DNA of 64,000 bases, from NCBI GenBank assembly GCA_963969495.1, contig OZ018335.1, positions 90,807,088-90,871,087 on the forward strand, written 5' to 3'. The notes beneath the pieces are model-generated. The model was not told where the DNA came from, did not search any database, and was given only the letters and a program-made list of their open reading frames with translations. Source of the DNA: Ceratothoa steindachneri. Its lineage: Eukaryota; Arthropoda; Malacostraca; Isopoda; Cymothoidae. A program made the position numbers and the translations under genes. Positions 45,391 through 58,200 of this stretch are shown one piece after another; the stretch's first letter is position 1; the number at the start of each line of letters is the position of its first letter.

Positions 45391-46533
45391 TATTGCTCAT
45401 ATTTTCTTTACATTTCCTAAATACGTTATAATACATGAAAATACACTTTACTGTCTCAATATCCTTACAAAATCAGATTAGATTGAACTAGACCTATCGC
45501 TTTACTCCGGTAATATCCCTGGTAAGGAATGTTAAGCTTCCTTGCCTGAATAGTCACCTTCATCATTTCCCCGAGAACTTTGAAGCTGTAAGTGATGAAC
45601 TGATAAAACGGTTTTATCAGCCTGAGGAACTGATGACTGTTTTACATTAGATGAGGTGTTTTCGGAATCTGAGACCATGTCTTGGAACACCTTATTAGAT
45701 TTACCGCTTTCATCTTCAGTGGAGATATAACTATATAACCATTAAAAACACGAACTGGAACATCCTCAGAATGTAGAGTACTGATAATATACCAAAACTA
45801 AGGTAATAATTGAAGTCAACGGTAAAAGATAGATATAAAAACATGAAAAAATGCATATAAATAAAATCATTGTTAGGCAGTGTTGCAGTATATCACATTC
45901 TGCAATTATAGGATGACACTTTATATCTCATATATTTAAAATACATCATATAAACACTGTTTGCAAAGAATATTACTCACTTTGTCTAATAAGAATGTCA
46001 AAAATCATTAATTTCAATATTTTTCGCATGTATTTCTAATATAATAGCAGTTATATAGAACACAAATAATAAAAAAATATATGGCACCAGTGAAGAAGAA
46101 TAGTCAACGAAGTATTTCATAACTCCCCATTTTACATAAAACTATAAACTCAACCACATAAGTCATGTAAAATTAAATTTTCTCAAATGAGAATATTAGG
46201 CTTTAGATTGGTCAAGTAGTCTTTTTATTTCACTCAAAAAGAATTAAAAAAAAATGATCGTGAATATAAATGCTAACGTAAATTCTTTTTACAAGTTTAT
46301 TTTTTGTATATATCAGTTTTTTTAGGAGGAGGAAGTATCTTGTCGAAACATGCAGAGCCAGAGTTTGTTCATGATTCATCTCTAAAGGCAAAATATGCAA
46401 CATAAAACTATGTATTACTACTAGTCAAATCTGAATCCTGTATCTATTACATCCAAATATCAGTGTGCACTAATGTGATCCAGAAAGAGCGGTGAAATAA
46501 AAAGAAAGCTCAAATTGGTCCTATTATGGCAAG
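45391..46533. other. No gene seen
   Basis: AT-rich unique-looking sequence with no ORF of interest. I see no repeat family seen elsewhere in the window. Confidence 0.45.
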
Positions 46534-46825
46534 AATTTGCGCTTGTAGCTCTTCCGTTTGAAGACTTTGTCGGGGTCATATGGTTTGAGACTCCTATTAT
46601 AGAATCAATTTGCGCTTGTAGCTCTTGCGTTTGAAGACATTGTCGGGGTCATGTGGTTTGAGACTCCTATTATAGAATCAATTTGCGCTTGTAGCTCTTG
46701 CGTTTGAAGACATTGTCGGGGTCATGTGGTTTGAGACTCCTATTATGGCAAGAATTTGCGCTTGTAGCTCTTGCGTTTGAAGACTTTGTCGGGGTCATGT
46801 GGTTTGAGACTCTAGCAGTAGTCCG
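46534..46825. repeat. 73-bp tandem repeat, four copies
   Basis: Units begin 'aatttgcgcttgtag' at 46534, 46607, 46680 and 46753, exactly 73 bp apart, with few differences. The ORF at 46698-46922 is a by-product. Confidence 0.93.
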
Positions 46826-47044
46826 ACTTCATATGTCTGTCCCATCGCCCTTGATAGCGCATTTCCTTCTTTATGAGTTCTTGGTAAAAGTACTTCATCA
46901 CTTACAGCTCTCGGAGAAATAGTGAAGGTGATTATTCAGGTAAGGAAACTTCACACTCCTTACCTGAAATAGTGCGGCAGTAAGCAAATTGCTTGTCTTC
47001 TGAAAGTAGTTAACAAAAATCCGGTCCCGTCTTCTGAGATATGA

Positions 47045-47315
47045 GACTTTTTCAGAGCTGTTTAGTAATATTTTTAGTCGCGTGCGAGTCTAGTCATAAG
47101 CAACTCTACATCACGCTATGTCGATCAGTCAGTCGGTCCTCGGTTTGTGTTTTGTTTTTGTAACAACATTGTAACTTTCCGGCCGATTTTAACGAAATTT
47201 GAAACCCCTATGTTGTTTTACATTCTCTTTCGAATTCTATAATTGCCAAAGTCCTCCCAAGGATATCCCGGGAATTATTTTGTTTAGCAATAATATAATA
47301 ACTTTTCGGCCGATA
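47045..47315. repeat. Interspersed repeat R, partial copy
   Basis: 'tttttagtcgcgtgcg' through 'cccgggaattatt' and a second partial unit starting at about 47286 match 11505-11750. It ends abruptly where the CTA-phased array begins. Confidence 0.7.
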
Positions 47316-48745
47316 ATCTGCTAGACTAGAATAGGCTATATTATGCTATACTTTGCTAGGCAAGCCTAGGCTAGGTTAGGCTATACTATGCTAAGATATG
47401 CTAAGATATAATGTACAAGGGTAACATATACTATACTAATTTAGCCTATAATATGCTATGCTAGGTTAGCATATAGTATGTTAGGCTAGACAATAATAAG
47501 CTATGCTTGACTAGGGTATAATAGTATAGTATAGGCTATACTTGTCTAGGATAGTTTATGCTAGGCTAGGCTAAGCTGTACTAGGCTATGCAGAGCATGA
47601 AAGGCTATACTAGGCTAGGTAACGCTATGGTATGCTAGGATAGGCAATGATATACTAAGCTATACTAGGCTAGGCTTCGTTATGCCAGGTTAGGATAGGA
47701 TAGGCTATGTTATGCATGCTATGCAAGCCTAGACTAAGATCAAAATAGTCTAGTCTAGGATATACTATACTATACTAACTAGGATAGGGTAGGGCAAGGT
47801 AGGCCATGATATACTAACCTAAGCTATGTTATTCTAGGCTAGAATATGCTAACTAGGCTAGGATAGGATAGAATGAACTAGGCTAGGCTTCAGTGAACTA
47901 GGCTAAGCTAGGGTATACTAGATTAGGGTAAGCTAAGATAGACTAGATTAAGTTTTAATATACAATAGTAGGCTGAGCTAAGCTAGGCTAGGTTATACTC
48001 TTCTAGGCAGGCTATGCTAAATTATACTATTATGGGCTAGGCTATACTTTGATAAGCTAGGCTAGGCTAAGATACACTGTGATAGGCTCAGGTATATTAT
48101 TCTAAACTAGGGTAGGTTATACTACACTAGGCTTAGTTAAGCTAGGTTAGGCTATATATACTATGCTAGGCTATATTTGCAAGTCTATACTAGGCTAGGC
48201 TAGGGTACACTAGGCTACTCTAGGGTATACTATGCTATTCTATGCTATTCTATTCTATGATACACTAGGTTGGGCTATACAAGGATATACTGGACTATAC
48301 TACGCTAGACTAGGCTAGATTATAGAGTACCATGCTAAGCTAACATAAGCTAGGGCAAGCTAGGTTATACTATGGTTGGGTGTGCTGTGCCAAGATATAC
48401 TATGCTAGAATAGGATAGGATATACTATTCTAAGCAGGGCTATACTATGCTAGACTAGTTTATACTATGCTAGCCTAGGTTATACTATGCTTATACTATA
48501 GTATGCTAAGCTATATTAGCGTAAGGTAGGCTATGGTAGATAGGCTATACTATGCTAGGCTTTGCAAGACTAGGCTAGCTTAGGCTATACGAGGATAAGA
48601 TAGTCTATACTATGTTAAACTATTATAAACTACATATACTAGGTTATGATATGCTATACTATACTATGATAAGTTATACTATGCGATACTATGGTAAGCT
48701 TTACTATCCTATATATGGTAAGCTTTACTAGTCTTTGTTAGACTA
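47316..48745. repeat. Pentamer-phased CTANN array
   Basis: About 1.4 kb built from five-base words such as ctagg, ctata, ctatg and ctaag, with CTA (or its variants) recurring at 5-bp steps. It shows no longer exact period. It contains no credible ORF. Confidence 0.9.
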
Positions 48746-48751
48746 GGATTT

Positions 48752-49370
48752 GTGGATCTGAAGGAAGCTCATCATTGTGTAGATATTTGACTCTTTCGTT
48801 CAGTATTAGTTTTTCGCTGGATTCGTGGATCTGAAGGAAGCTCATCATTGTGTAGATATTTGACTCTTTTGTTCAGTATTAGATTTTCGCTAGATTCGTG
48901 GATCTGAAGGAAGCTCATCATTGTGTAGATATTTGACTCTCTCGTTCAGTATTAGATTTTCGCTAGATTCGTGGATCTGAAGGAAGCTCATCATTGTGTA
49001 GATATTTGACTCTTTCGTTCAGTATTAGATTTTCGCTAGATTCGTGGATCTGAAGGAAGCTCATCATTGTCTAGATATTTGACCCTTTCGTTCAGTATTA
49101 GATTTTCGCTAGATTCGTGGATCTGAAGGAAGCTCATCATTGGGTAGATATTTGACTCTTTCGTTCAGTATTAGTTTTTCGCTGGATTCGTGGATCTGAA
49201 GGAAGCTCATCATTGTGTAGATATTTGACTCTTTCATTCAGTATTAGATTTTCGCTGGATTCGTGGATCTGAAGGAAGTTCATCATTGTGTAGATATTTG
49301 ACTCTTTCGTTCAGTATTAGATTTTCGCTGGATTCGTGGATCTGAAGGAAGTTCATCATTGTGTAGATAT
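48752..49370. repeat. 73-bp tandem repeat, about 8.5 copies
   Basis: 'gtggatctgaagg' begins units at 48752, 48825, 48898, 48971, 49044, 49117, 49190, 49263 and 49336, every 73 bp, differing at a handful of sites. The last unit breaks off after 'gtgtagatat'. The sequence is unrelated by eye to the 73-bp array at 46534. Confidence 0.95.
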
Positions 49371-49374
49371 AGAA

Positions 49375-50370
49375 CCATTATGGAAGGCAGGAAGAATGTA
49401 TGGAATGATTCGTAAACTATTAGATAGGGTGAAGGGGTATCTATGTTGGATGTAATCCGCGCTTTCAGGATAAAGATAAACTGAGTAAGTGGCTTGACAT
49501 ACGTAGGTGTATATGTCAAGATTGTGTCATGCGAGTGTGGCTGTTTAGTATCTTTATGGGAAGAGTACTGAGAGAAGAAGTAGGTATGGGAATGTGGAAA
49601 AGAGGTGTAAGATTGATTAGGAATGGTGAGGGATGGGTTCTATCTACATATATTGGAATATGCTGATGGCCTGGTAGCTTTTCCCAGAGCGTGTGTGGAA
49701 AGGAGTGTAAAGATGAGTGCAGAAAAGAGAAAGATAATCTAATTTGCAAGTGGGAATGGGATTGGGTGTGATATCTGGTGTAAGTGATAGTGGTACAGAT
49801 GAAGCTGATTGCGACTGCGAGGTTTTAAAAAGTAGAAAAGTCTCTAGGGTGATTAATTAGAGCGTTGGTGAGTGTTGATTGTGGAGATGCGAAGAGGGTG
49901 CATGAAAATACGCTGGTGTCAAAGTTGGTGTATGGGAATGAGAATATGGTATGAGAGTAAAAGGAAAGATCTCGAGTGAGAGATGGATGAGTGATGGATG
50001 AGTGATGGACGACGGTGTGAGAGATGGTTATAATGCGAAGGAGGTTGTGTCTAAAAGCGCTTTGATGTGGTGTAGACGTAGAAGAGGAATGGACGGGAAT
50101 CGAGTTGAGAAGAGAGAAGCTATACGAGGGTGAGTGTCAGGGTGCGTGAAAGGTTGGAAGACGACGCGTAAAAGATTGATTGCATGAATGAGAGTTTGAG
50201 AGAGAGAGGAGGGGGGGGATGACCGAGGAGGAAGTGGATGATATTGTGTATGATGGATGGCCATGAAGGGGATTTGTAGGGGGCGAGCTCAGACCCTTCT
50301 GCCCAGGGACCAATCCCCGACTGCAAGGGATGCCGGGGTAAGGGTGCTAAATAGTTGCAACATTAGTTAT
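49375..50370 (+). pseudogene. LINE reverse transcriptase relic (YADG)
   Basis: Plus-strand pieces include VWLFSIFMGRVLREE (49535-49580), GVRLIRNGEGWVLS, then 'YADGLVAF' (49658-49681), where YADD of the palm is expected, followed by 'SAEKRKII.FASGNG'. Further down, 'KVGRRRVKD' and 'WPRRKWMDI' resemble the 'GRPR.RWMD' tail of arthropod LINEs. The second catalytic Asp is Gly, and stops are frequent. The 73-bp array abuts its 5' side. Confidence 0.68.
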
Positions 50371-50639
50371 GAATTCTAAAATATTTTTGTTATTGTTGTT
50401 AGTTTTGTTATTTTTTATATTTTTGTTATTTTAATATAATTTAGTTCTGCTTGGTAATAAGCTACTTGAAAGTTGTGACTTTTTTGAATGCTTGAAAAAA
50501 ATTAAATGAAAATTATTATATCTAATTCAGTGGGGGTTTTTTAAAATTATTTCACAGTGTGTTGAAGATTACTTGTCCGTCAGTACTCCCATCCTAACTA
50601 GTTGGAAATAACCTGTTTACAAAAACGAAACTCACATTA

Positions 50640-52560
50640 GTTGCACATGCCCTAGGAAGATGAAGATCCTTGTGAAGGAACTTGTTTTCATTCAAGGTCA
50701 GCGACAAAAGTTTGGTTCTATTCGACCACATCAGATTGGCTTGCCAGATCAACCTGAGCAAAACAGACAAGTAAAAAATCAGGAGCAGCAAGAAGGTGAA
50801 AGAAGAAGAAGATTTGCTAAATATAAAGAGACAAGTAGGCAGGCCAATGTTCCAATGCCATCAAGTGAAATAATTTCTCTGCTGATGAAAATAAAGGACA
50901 AAAAGAGCTGATGCTCAAGATGGAAAGGATGGAAGTTTTGAAGTGAGATTAAAAATGCCAAGCACATCTTCAACTTCCATTATAAAGACACAATATAACA
51001 GATTATAAATACCTAATGTTGCTATGCATATCATTAAATATGGTCTTGGCCTGCATAACCCAGCTGCCATCACATCTGCTGGCTTTATGGATGCTGGCTT
51101 GATCACTGAAGAGGACAAGAGACTCGAGTTGATCGCAATACAGTCAAGCGGGCACAACAAAAAGTCATGACCTCCCTGGATCATGATTTTGATAAATGTT
51201 GTAAGAAGGGTGAAATTGACTGCATCTTCTAAGACGGCCGTCAAGATACAATTAAAGTTATGCAAAAAGTAGACAATTCAGATAGTCAAATCGCCAGCCT
51301 CATCAAAGAAGAGCATTTTCTGTGTGCAATGAGTCAGGTGGCAGATATCTCTACCACTTGACTCCTGAGAAAGGCTCAAGAAATAAAAACCAAACCTGCT
51401 GAAGTTATTGCAGATAATCTTGTATATTTCATGAAGGGCATTGATAAAAGCTTTCAGGTCATTGGAGATAACTTTACAAATGTTAACATTGGGGTGGTTC
51501 CATGCATTTAGGAAAAGTCAAGCTTGGCTTTAAACTAATCTGATTTGTTTGTGCCCTCCACACTAACGAGTTACCCCTGCAACACTTGATCAGAGGACTG
51601 GATGGGAAGACCTTGTTTAACAACAAGTTGACAGGTAATATTGGCAAGATGCTAGACACTGCAAACGGACTTTAATTTTTTCCTTCATTCACTAAACTCT
51701 CAATTACAAAACCTCTTACTTAACTAGGTGGCAATGTCATAAAGGAACTCTCAACTGATCAAGCGTACAGGTATATGCTCACACAGGCCATAAGAACAAG
51801 GGAACTTCTCAAAGATCTAGCCCTTCTTGAAATTGGTCCATTGAGCCATTCTAGGTGGTTGACATAAGCAAACAGGCCTTGTCGCACATGAGTTTCAAAA
51901 GTAGGTGTAAAGAAGGAACTCTCAACACTTAAGGCTGATAGTGGAATACATTGCTGGTGTGTACAACCCCTGTTGGTTCAACATCAAAGTAAATCATTCT
52001 TGGGTGGAAGGCCAACGCTACACCTTGTTTCAGCTGAGGCTACCTAAGCTTCAAAGGATCGTTATAGTGGATGCTATTTTGTCAACTATAAAGCGCTCAG
52101 CATGGTATTCGGTCAGCGAAATGATAATCCAGACAATCTTGTGCTCGGATGACAATGAGGAGAGGAGATCTGTTGTCCAAAATATTGTTGACATGAAGAG
52201 TGGAGATAATCACACACTTGTACGTCCAAGGAAAAGACCTTCCATCAACCCCAGTGCTTCCCTGTTCGAGCTGACAAGGTATTCAAACCTCCATTGGCAT
52301 GTAATCTGGATACAGCGTAAGTAAAGAAGTTCCTTGACAAGCCTATGCAAGTTCCACATTGGCCCTGCCATGCCCAGTCAATAGAGAGGTATGTGAAACA
52401 AGTCAAAGAAGCAGCAGATAGGGGTGTATACCCCTAAGAAACGTGAGGGCTATATCAGAAGCCAAGACGCAAGTCAGTGGCTGATGTCAAAGAACGAATC
52501 AAAGCAAGATTTGATGAAACTTGTTTAATTTTTTTTTTACTGATGTCATCACTGTCTAAT
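50640..52560 (+). pseudogene. Decayed large ORF of an uncharacterised invertebrate family
   Basis: Consistent plus-strand pieces: 'NVAMHIIKYGLGLHNPAAIT' and DAGLITEEDKRLEL (51015-51135), KRAQQKVMTSLDHDFDKC, KKGEIDCIF, DGRQDTIKVM (51145-51265), AEVIADNLVYFMKGIDKS FQVIGDN (51400-51470), the longest open part 51941-52324 (IAGVYNPCWFNIKVNHSW; TIKRSAWYSVSEMIIQTIL), and PCHAQSIERYVKQVKEAA near 52360-52425. I recall similar multi-copy proteins in marine invertebrates but cannot name a function; a transposase-like role is only a guess. About a dozen stops. Confidence 0.55.
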
Positions 52561-53089
52561 GTTGTATGATTACAAGGATATGTTTAATGATTACTGGGAT
52601 ATTTTTATGCAGAGAAACTAAATGTGCATAGCATTGCCTGTTGTTTTGCTAGAGAAATTTATGAACTGGGTTTTTCTTTTAAAGTATATTTAACAAACTA
52701 GATGTTGTGCAATCACAAAATAATAGCAGATTTGAATTTCTCACATACAAACATACTTTTAGAACTCCTCAGTGAAAGAATTGGCAAAAACTGATTTTCA
52801 CCCCCCAAAATTGACACACCCCATCGCTATGAACTCTGACAGTACAGGATGCTACAACACACTTTATCCCATCATTAGCAAGGGCAAATTTGGGATCTTG
52901 CAAAGACGAGGCATTTCAATTTATCGGAAACTGGTTTAAGTTGAAATAATAAATATAATTCTCTTTTTCTGTTAAAGTAAACGCCATCTATCTCATACAA
53001 AAAAATAGCTTCTTGAAATTTATCTTTTAAAAGAAATAGATGGTTGCCCAGTCATATGGGTGGCGTTCATGAAGAGGGTTGAGGAACTT
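52561..53089. other. No gene seen
   Basis: AT-rich sequence following the pseudogene, perhaps its 3' untranslated part. Confidence 0.4.
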
Positions 53090-53810
53090 CAAGAAACTTT
53101 TCTAACGGATTAAGGAATTCTTACTATTACCCTTACATAACCGCATATATATTTATTTATTTTATATTGCTGTAAGCTTTTTCTTGAACTAAATTCTATA
53201 TAGAATTGTCCATAGGGTTAGAGTCAGGCGATTGAGTATGCCATTCATTCTTTTTGATAAAATGAGGACAATTTTCTTCTAAAAATTTATGTGTCGTTTT
53301 GCTAGTATGAGAAGGGCGCACCATCTTGTTGGAAAATGAAGTCTCATTTAAGATAGAGCTGATGGCAATCAGGAATTAATTGAGGATATTTGTGTATCGA
53401 TTAAATAGATCCTCGTTCTACCATTCCATGACAGTCCGACGGGATGGATGGATGTCTTTTTTCTTTGAGTCATAAACTCTTTTATTTGGACTACATATTT
53501 ATTAGCACTTCCAAAGCGAAATCTTTTTCGTCGATAAACGCAAAATTTAATGTATCTTAGGATGAATAGCGATCGTAGAGTAACTTACAACGTTTCCTTT
53601 TATGTTGTTTTACATTAATATCACGACGGAAAATGCGCATTCTTTTATAAGCTTATATTATTGTCGTTTTAAAATCCGTCGCATAGAAGAACAGGAAATA
53701 CCTAATTCACTGGAGACCTTTGTTTGGAGTAGATAAGTTTTGGGTTTTTTCTCCTGAGATAAAACAAGTTCTTTTACTTTACTCCCTGTCATAGCAGTTT
53801 TATTATGGCC
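53090..53810 (-). pseudogene. Tc1/mariner-superfamily transposase, degenerate
   Basis: On the minus strand: KVKELVLSQEKKPKTYLLQ and 'SSELGISCSSMRRILKR' (about 53790-53660), a helix-turn-helix; then after many stops VRPSHTSKTTHKFLEENCP, HFIKKNEW, and 'SPDSNPMDNSI', where the family has 'SPDLNPMDYSIW' (53330-53190). Order and spacing fit a Tc1/mariner-type DDD enzyme. The second catalytic Asp lies in a destroyed segment. Confidence 0.72.
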
Positions 53811-54920
53811 CCTCACCGCCTTTCTTTCGAACTATCGAACCAGTAGTTTTATAGTTTTAATTAAGTTATAAACACATCTACGAGTCCAATTTCTATCTGG
53901 AAATTAAAAAAAAAATCCATTCCATCCATTTTCTTTAAAACATGCATTTATTATAATTTTATTATTTAAAGTTAACAACATTGTGTTAGGGGCTATAATA
54001 ACACAACTTATAAGTTTAAAGGATGACTGAAAGCGAGAGATAAAAAACAAGGCTAATAATATCTTAATAGCCTTGAGATGCAGAATTCGTATTTCCTAGG
54101 CACAAATATCGCACGTTTTCTTCATTCGGCAAGCAAATTTTTGAGTGACTATTTTATTTTGTAAATTGAGGCAATACTATAAAGGTTATATATTTATAGT
54201 TTCGCTGATAATTAAGAATACATATATGTTGTATACGAATACGACTTTTCATTTATATCAAATTTCATCTGACTGAGATACTCAAGCAAATAATGCTTGT
54301 CTCATGTGCCAGTGTAAAAGGATCGAAAGTAGCAAAGAGACCTCGAGGGTAGCTAAAATCCACCCTGCCTTCTCCCCCATCTTCTAATCCAGAATTTTTC
54401 TCAATACATAAACAGTGTAAAATGCACCACCAATCCATTTTAAAGAATTCATTTTATATTTTAACTTCCACTAAAAACTATACCTATTTAAGAAATCTAG
54501 AATCTTTACACATTCAAAAGTTACAACCAGAATTTACGACTACTAGTCTTATACCAAGTTATTTCACCCACCTAATCTTTTTTACCATTTTAGGTAAACT
54601 TTATTTTTATTTTAACACATCTTTTTTTTTGTAACATTATTCTCTTACTTTTTTGAGAGAGTTTTAGTCATTTTTATGCCTTTTCATATCAATATTGTGT
54701 AAGATTGTTCTAATGTTTGCATGTGACGGTCTTATTCATTTTTTACCTGTTCTATTTCTAATAATTGTATTTTGCTTAAATAACTCTTTCACATGTACGT
54801 AGATATTCTCTATTTTACATTTCAAGACTGTTTTGCCTACCTAAACCTTTTTAACACATTAGGTAACCTTTATTATTAGGTAACCCTTGGTAAGCTCTTT
54901 CTTACGTCCTCATATTCTTG
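53811..54920. other. No gene seen
   Basis: AT-rich unique-looking sequence; short ORFs only. Confidence 0.4.

Positions 54921-54923
<3 letters not shown>

Positions 54924-54988
<65 letters not shown>
54924..54988. repeat. (TA)n microsatellite
   Basis: About 32 TA units followed by 'aaagtgaagtatgacacagcag'. The first bases after the run (taaagtga) equal those after the run at 34824-34888. Confidence 0.95.
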
Positions 54989-54992
<4 letters not shown>

Positions 54993-55182
54993 GAAGTATG
55001 ACACAGCAGACAAAAAATATATATATAATAAGACTAATGAAATGTGACAAGAAATTTAAAAATTGAGACTATATGCTTCACTTTTTACGCAAACTTTGGT
55101 TACTTTATTTATCGTTTATCACATTTAATGTCATATTTTTTAAACTAACTTGAATTCATTTTTAATTTTATAGTATGTCAAT

Positions 55183-55216
55183 ACCTGAAGATGAGTGAGC
55201 AAGTTCGAAACGTTGT
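55183..55216 (+). ncRNA. Hammerhead-like motif, weak
   Basis: CTGAAGA (fits CUGANGA) is followed 15 nt later by GAAAC, the two invariant strands of a hammerhead ribozyme core. Such motifs accompany Penelope-like elements. The intervening stem II is poorly paired and I could not show stems I and III, so activity is unlikely. Confidence 0.28.
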
Positions 55217-58200
55217 AAAATAAAGGAAAAGGAACTGGTCTTCTTTATCCTTACCTTCCTCGTGAAAGAGCGACTGGGCGAAGGTTGTGCCTCGTGCTCA
55301 TTACTTAAGAGGCTTGGGCCATTTGGGTTTACCCTTTCAGGGAAATCTTGAATTTCAAGCTGCAACCCACAAACTTAAGGTTGATGAGGATTTTTTCATA
55401 ATTTTTATTCTTTGAGGGGGAGGGGCGGAAGAGGAGGAGGGTGACTGTCTTCTTCGCAATTCTATGAATGATCCAACAAATTTTCGTTTAATTATCCCAG
55501 TTTCGTTCGTTCAAAAGAATGTCTTGAGAAATATAAAAAAAAATTCTCTATTTCTCAGTCCAAATTCATGTTTATGTGCATAAATAGACGTACATGTATG
55601 TGTTCGTGTGTATTATTTTGGTAATGTGTCCGAGCTCAAAGTTCATATTGCAAGAAAATTCGCTTCGGAGCGCTTCGGAACTGCCCCCCGTTCATCATCA
55701 GTATCTGAAGGTGCCTCGGTCGCTGCAAAATGCTGATAATTAGGGGCGAGTCGGTTTAGGTGGTCGGGAAGGTGTTAATAAGGAACCGAGTTGGAGACGG
55801 TCCGAAGACGGAGTGGAATTTTTTTGTCCATTTTATTTGGAGGTTTGTTGCCTTCGAGATCCAACGATGTTTATCAATGCACCCAAAGGTACAGGATGCG
55901 ACCCGGTATGTAAGTTTGACGATTACATGTGCGTGTACACATATATGCAGATAACCAAAGAGGTAGGAGTAAACTCATATCAAGCGCGTCCACATGAAAG
56001 AGATAGGAGGGAAGGCAGAGTAGTGGAGATCACAGCATCTTCGATATTCATGTTCACTTCGAGCCTTGGACCAAACCAGTCACTGGCCAAAATGGCCCGA
56101 TGTGGTGAGTTCTAAGCATGGATACAGAGGGTGCTAAGTATCCTCCGGTTTACGGAAGTGGTTGCGAATGGTTGACGACCCTGGCTACGTACCATTTATA
56201 AATACTCCCAAAGACACTAAGGTCCCTGAAGTAGAAGAAGAACTTGAGAGGACAGAAAAGACGATCGCTGATTTATTTCGCCCATCGGACGACTGCTATC
56301 AAGGAAAAACAGGACAAAAAACAAAGAAAAAATAAAAATCAAACAAAAAAACAAGAAGGAAGCACTTCCAGCGTCGGGGGGCAAGCCAGCTCTTCCCCAG
56401 TACAAGGGACAAGCAATAGCGACCCCGCTTGACCCGATGCCGGGACAGGTAATGTGCGCTAAGATACCCAGACTGGGACATTCAACAGGAATGTGCCAAA
56501 GAGTCTGGGGGACAACGCACTCGGCATTGTCGGACGCAGGCGAGCGCTCCATCAAATGGCGGTGCATCCCACGAGTCTACGCAATTCAAAAGCGACCTGA
56601 ATCCGACGCGCCATTGGATGGGGGGGGGGAATGATTTCAGCAAAGAAAGAATGGGGGGAGAAGAAAAGATACAATTAAAAAATGGCCAGATACTTTTTTT
56701 TTGGTAGAAACGATAAACTGCAATAAACACTTTTCATACCAAAAGTTCTAGAAATATCCAATATATTAATTAAACTTTAAGATATTAAAACTTTATTTCT
56801 GGACAATTATCTAAGCCTTTTTGACTGCAGGTCTAAGGCAAGTTAATTCATAGCAGACGAGAGGATTAAAAGTAAAGATTGATTATAAGAATGTGCAAAA
56901 CTAGGGTACTTTACCACTATAAATTCCTGTAAAACATGTAATACAAATCTAGCAAAAAATTACACCGAAAATACAAAATAGCACAGAGGAAAAACACTTA
57001 ATGAGGTAAACAGCAAATAGAAATGTTAACGGAAAAATTGGCAAATATTAAAATGGAAAAAAGGAAAGTCAAGGGGCTTTAATCAGAATTTTGTTACCTC
57101 AAAAGATACCAAACACCAATTACTAACCTGACAATAAATGAAAAGTTAAACTAGTAAACAGAGACGTTTTTCACGCACTTATGAGCATGAAAAAAGCCAA
57201 AGCACCGAGAGAGACAAGAAAAGAAAACTTGAAGAACAAATACACAAATAATGATTAAACTTCTGAAAGGGAGATGGAAGGAACACATTGATAAAATAAG
57301 AGACAGCAAATGGGCGAAAGTTTTTAAGATTGCTTTTTATTCCATCGTTACTTGTGAAAATGTGTCCTCCTCATCTTCACTTCAGAACTTTCTTCTTTAC
57401 ACTCCCTCGATCGGTCATTCGTGTATCAGTTGGTACCCAAGTCCTTTTTCGGACCTCGACGCGTTGTCTCCTTGCATCTCTCGTTCTATGCTTGTTTTAA
57501 TTTAGTGTTGTTTTTTTTACTTTTAAGTATTTCTTTTTTCTTTGCCCGAGACTATCTCTTTGTTCTTCAAATGAGGAGCCCTCGCTCGCCTCCTGGATAC
57601 CGCGTGGGATATCTAGCGTCCAGGTGTCGGGTTCAACTCCAACGAGCGTGGACATAAAGCAACCCTATTGAGGGGAATCGCTGAACTTATACCTCGTGGG
57701 GGTAGTTAGGCCCCACATACACACACGCCATCAACGCAGCCAATCGCAACACCGCTATAATTTCCCTTCCCGGCTTTACAACACAACATACCCACTCTCT
57801 TCTCTGTTCAGGGGCCGTGCCAATGGGGTGTCCTCTATGGCGCGACTCATATCCACATACACCTGACAAATAATGCCCCCCCCTCCCCAATAGGGTCGCG
57901 AAAGGATCCACAAGTTAGGACCCGGACACCTTACCCCCAAAAGAATACTGATCCCTGGGACCGCAGCAATTGTCATTCTGATCTTTATGTACATTTCTTT
58001 ATCAAAATTGTGGGACCTTGTCTAGGATGCGAGGAACTGTTTCATTCGGTCCTTTAAATCCCGTTCATGGTCAGATTTATATTAATTTCTATTCACACAA
58101 AACGCAAATAAAACGGAACAGATTCCGAGCACTTTAATTTTTTATTAACTGAGAGTTTTTGTGAGCGAAAATGGAAAGACTTGACAATAGCAACTTTCTT

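Noticed and set aside
48752..49370. CRISPR-like array
   Set aside because: The 73-bp units are contiguous with no unique spacers and the genome is eukaryotic.
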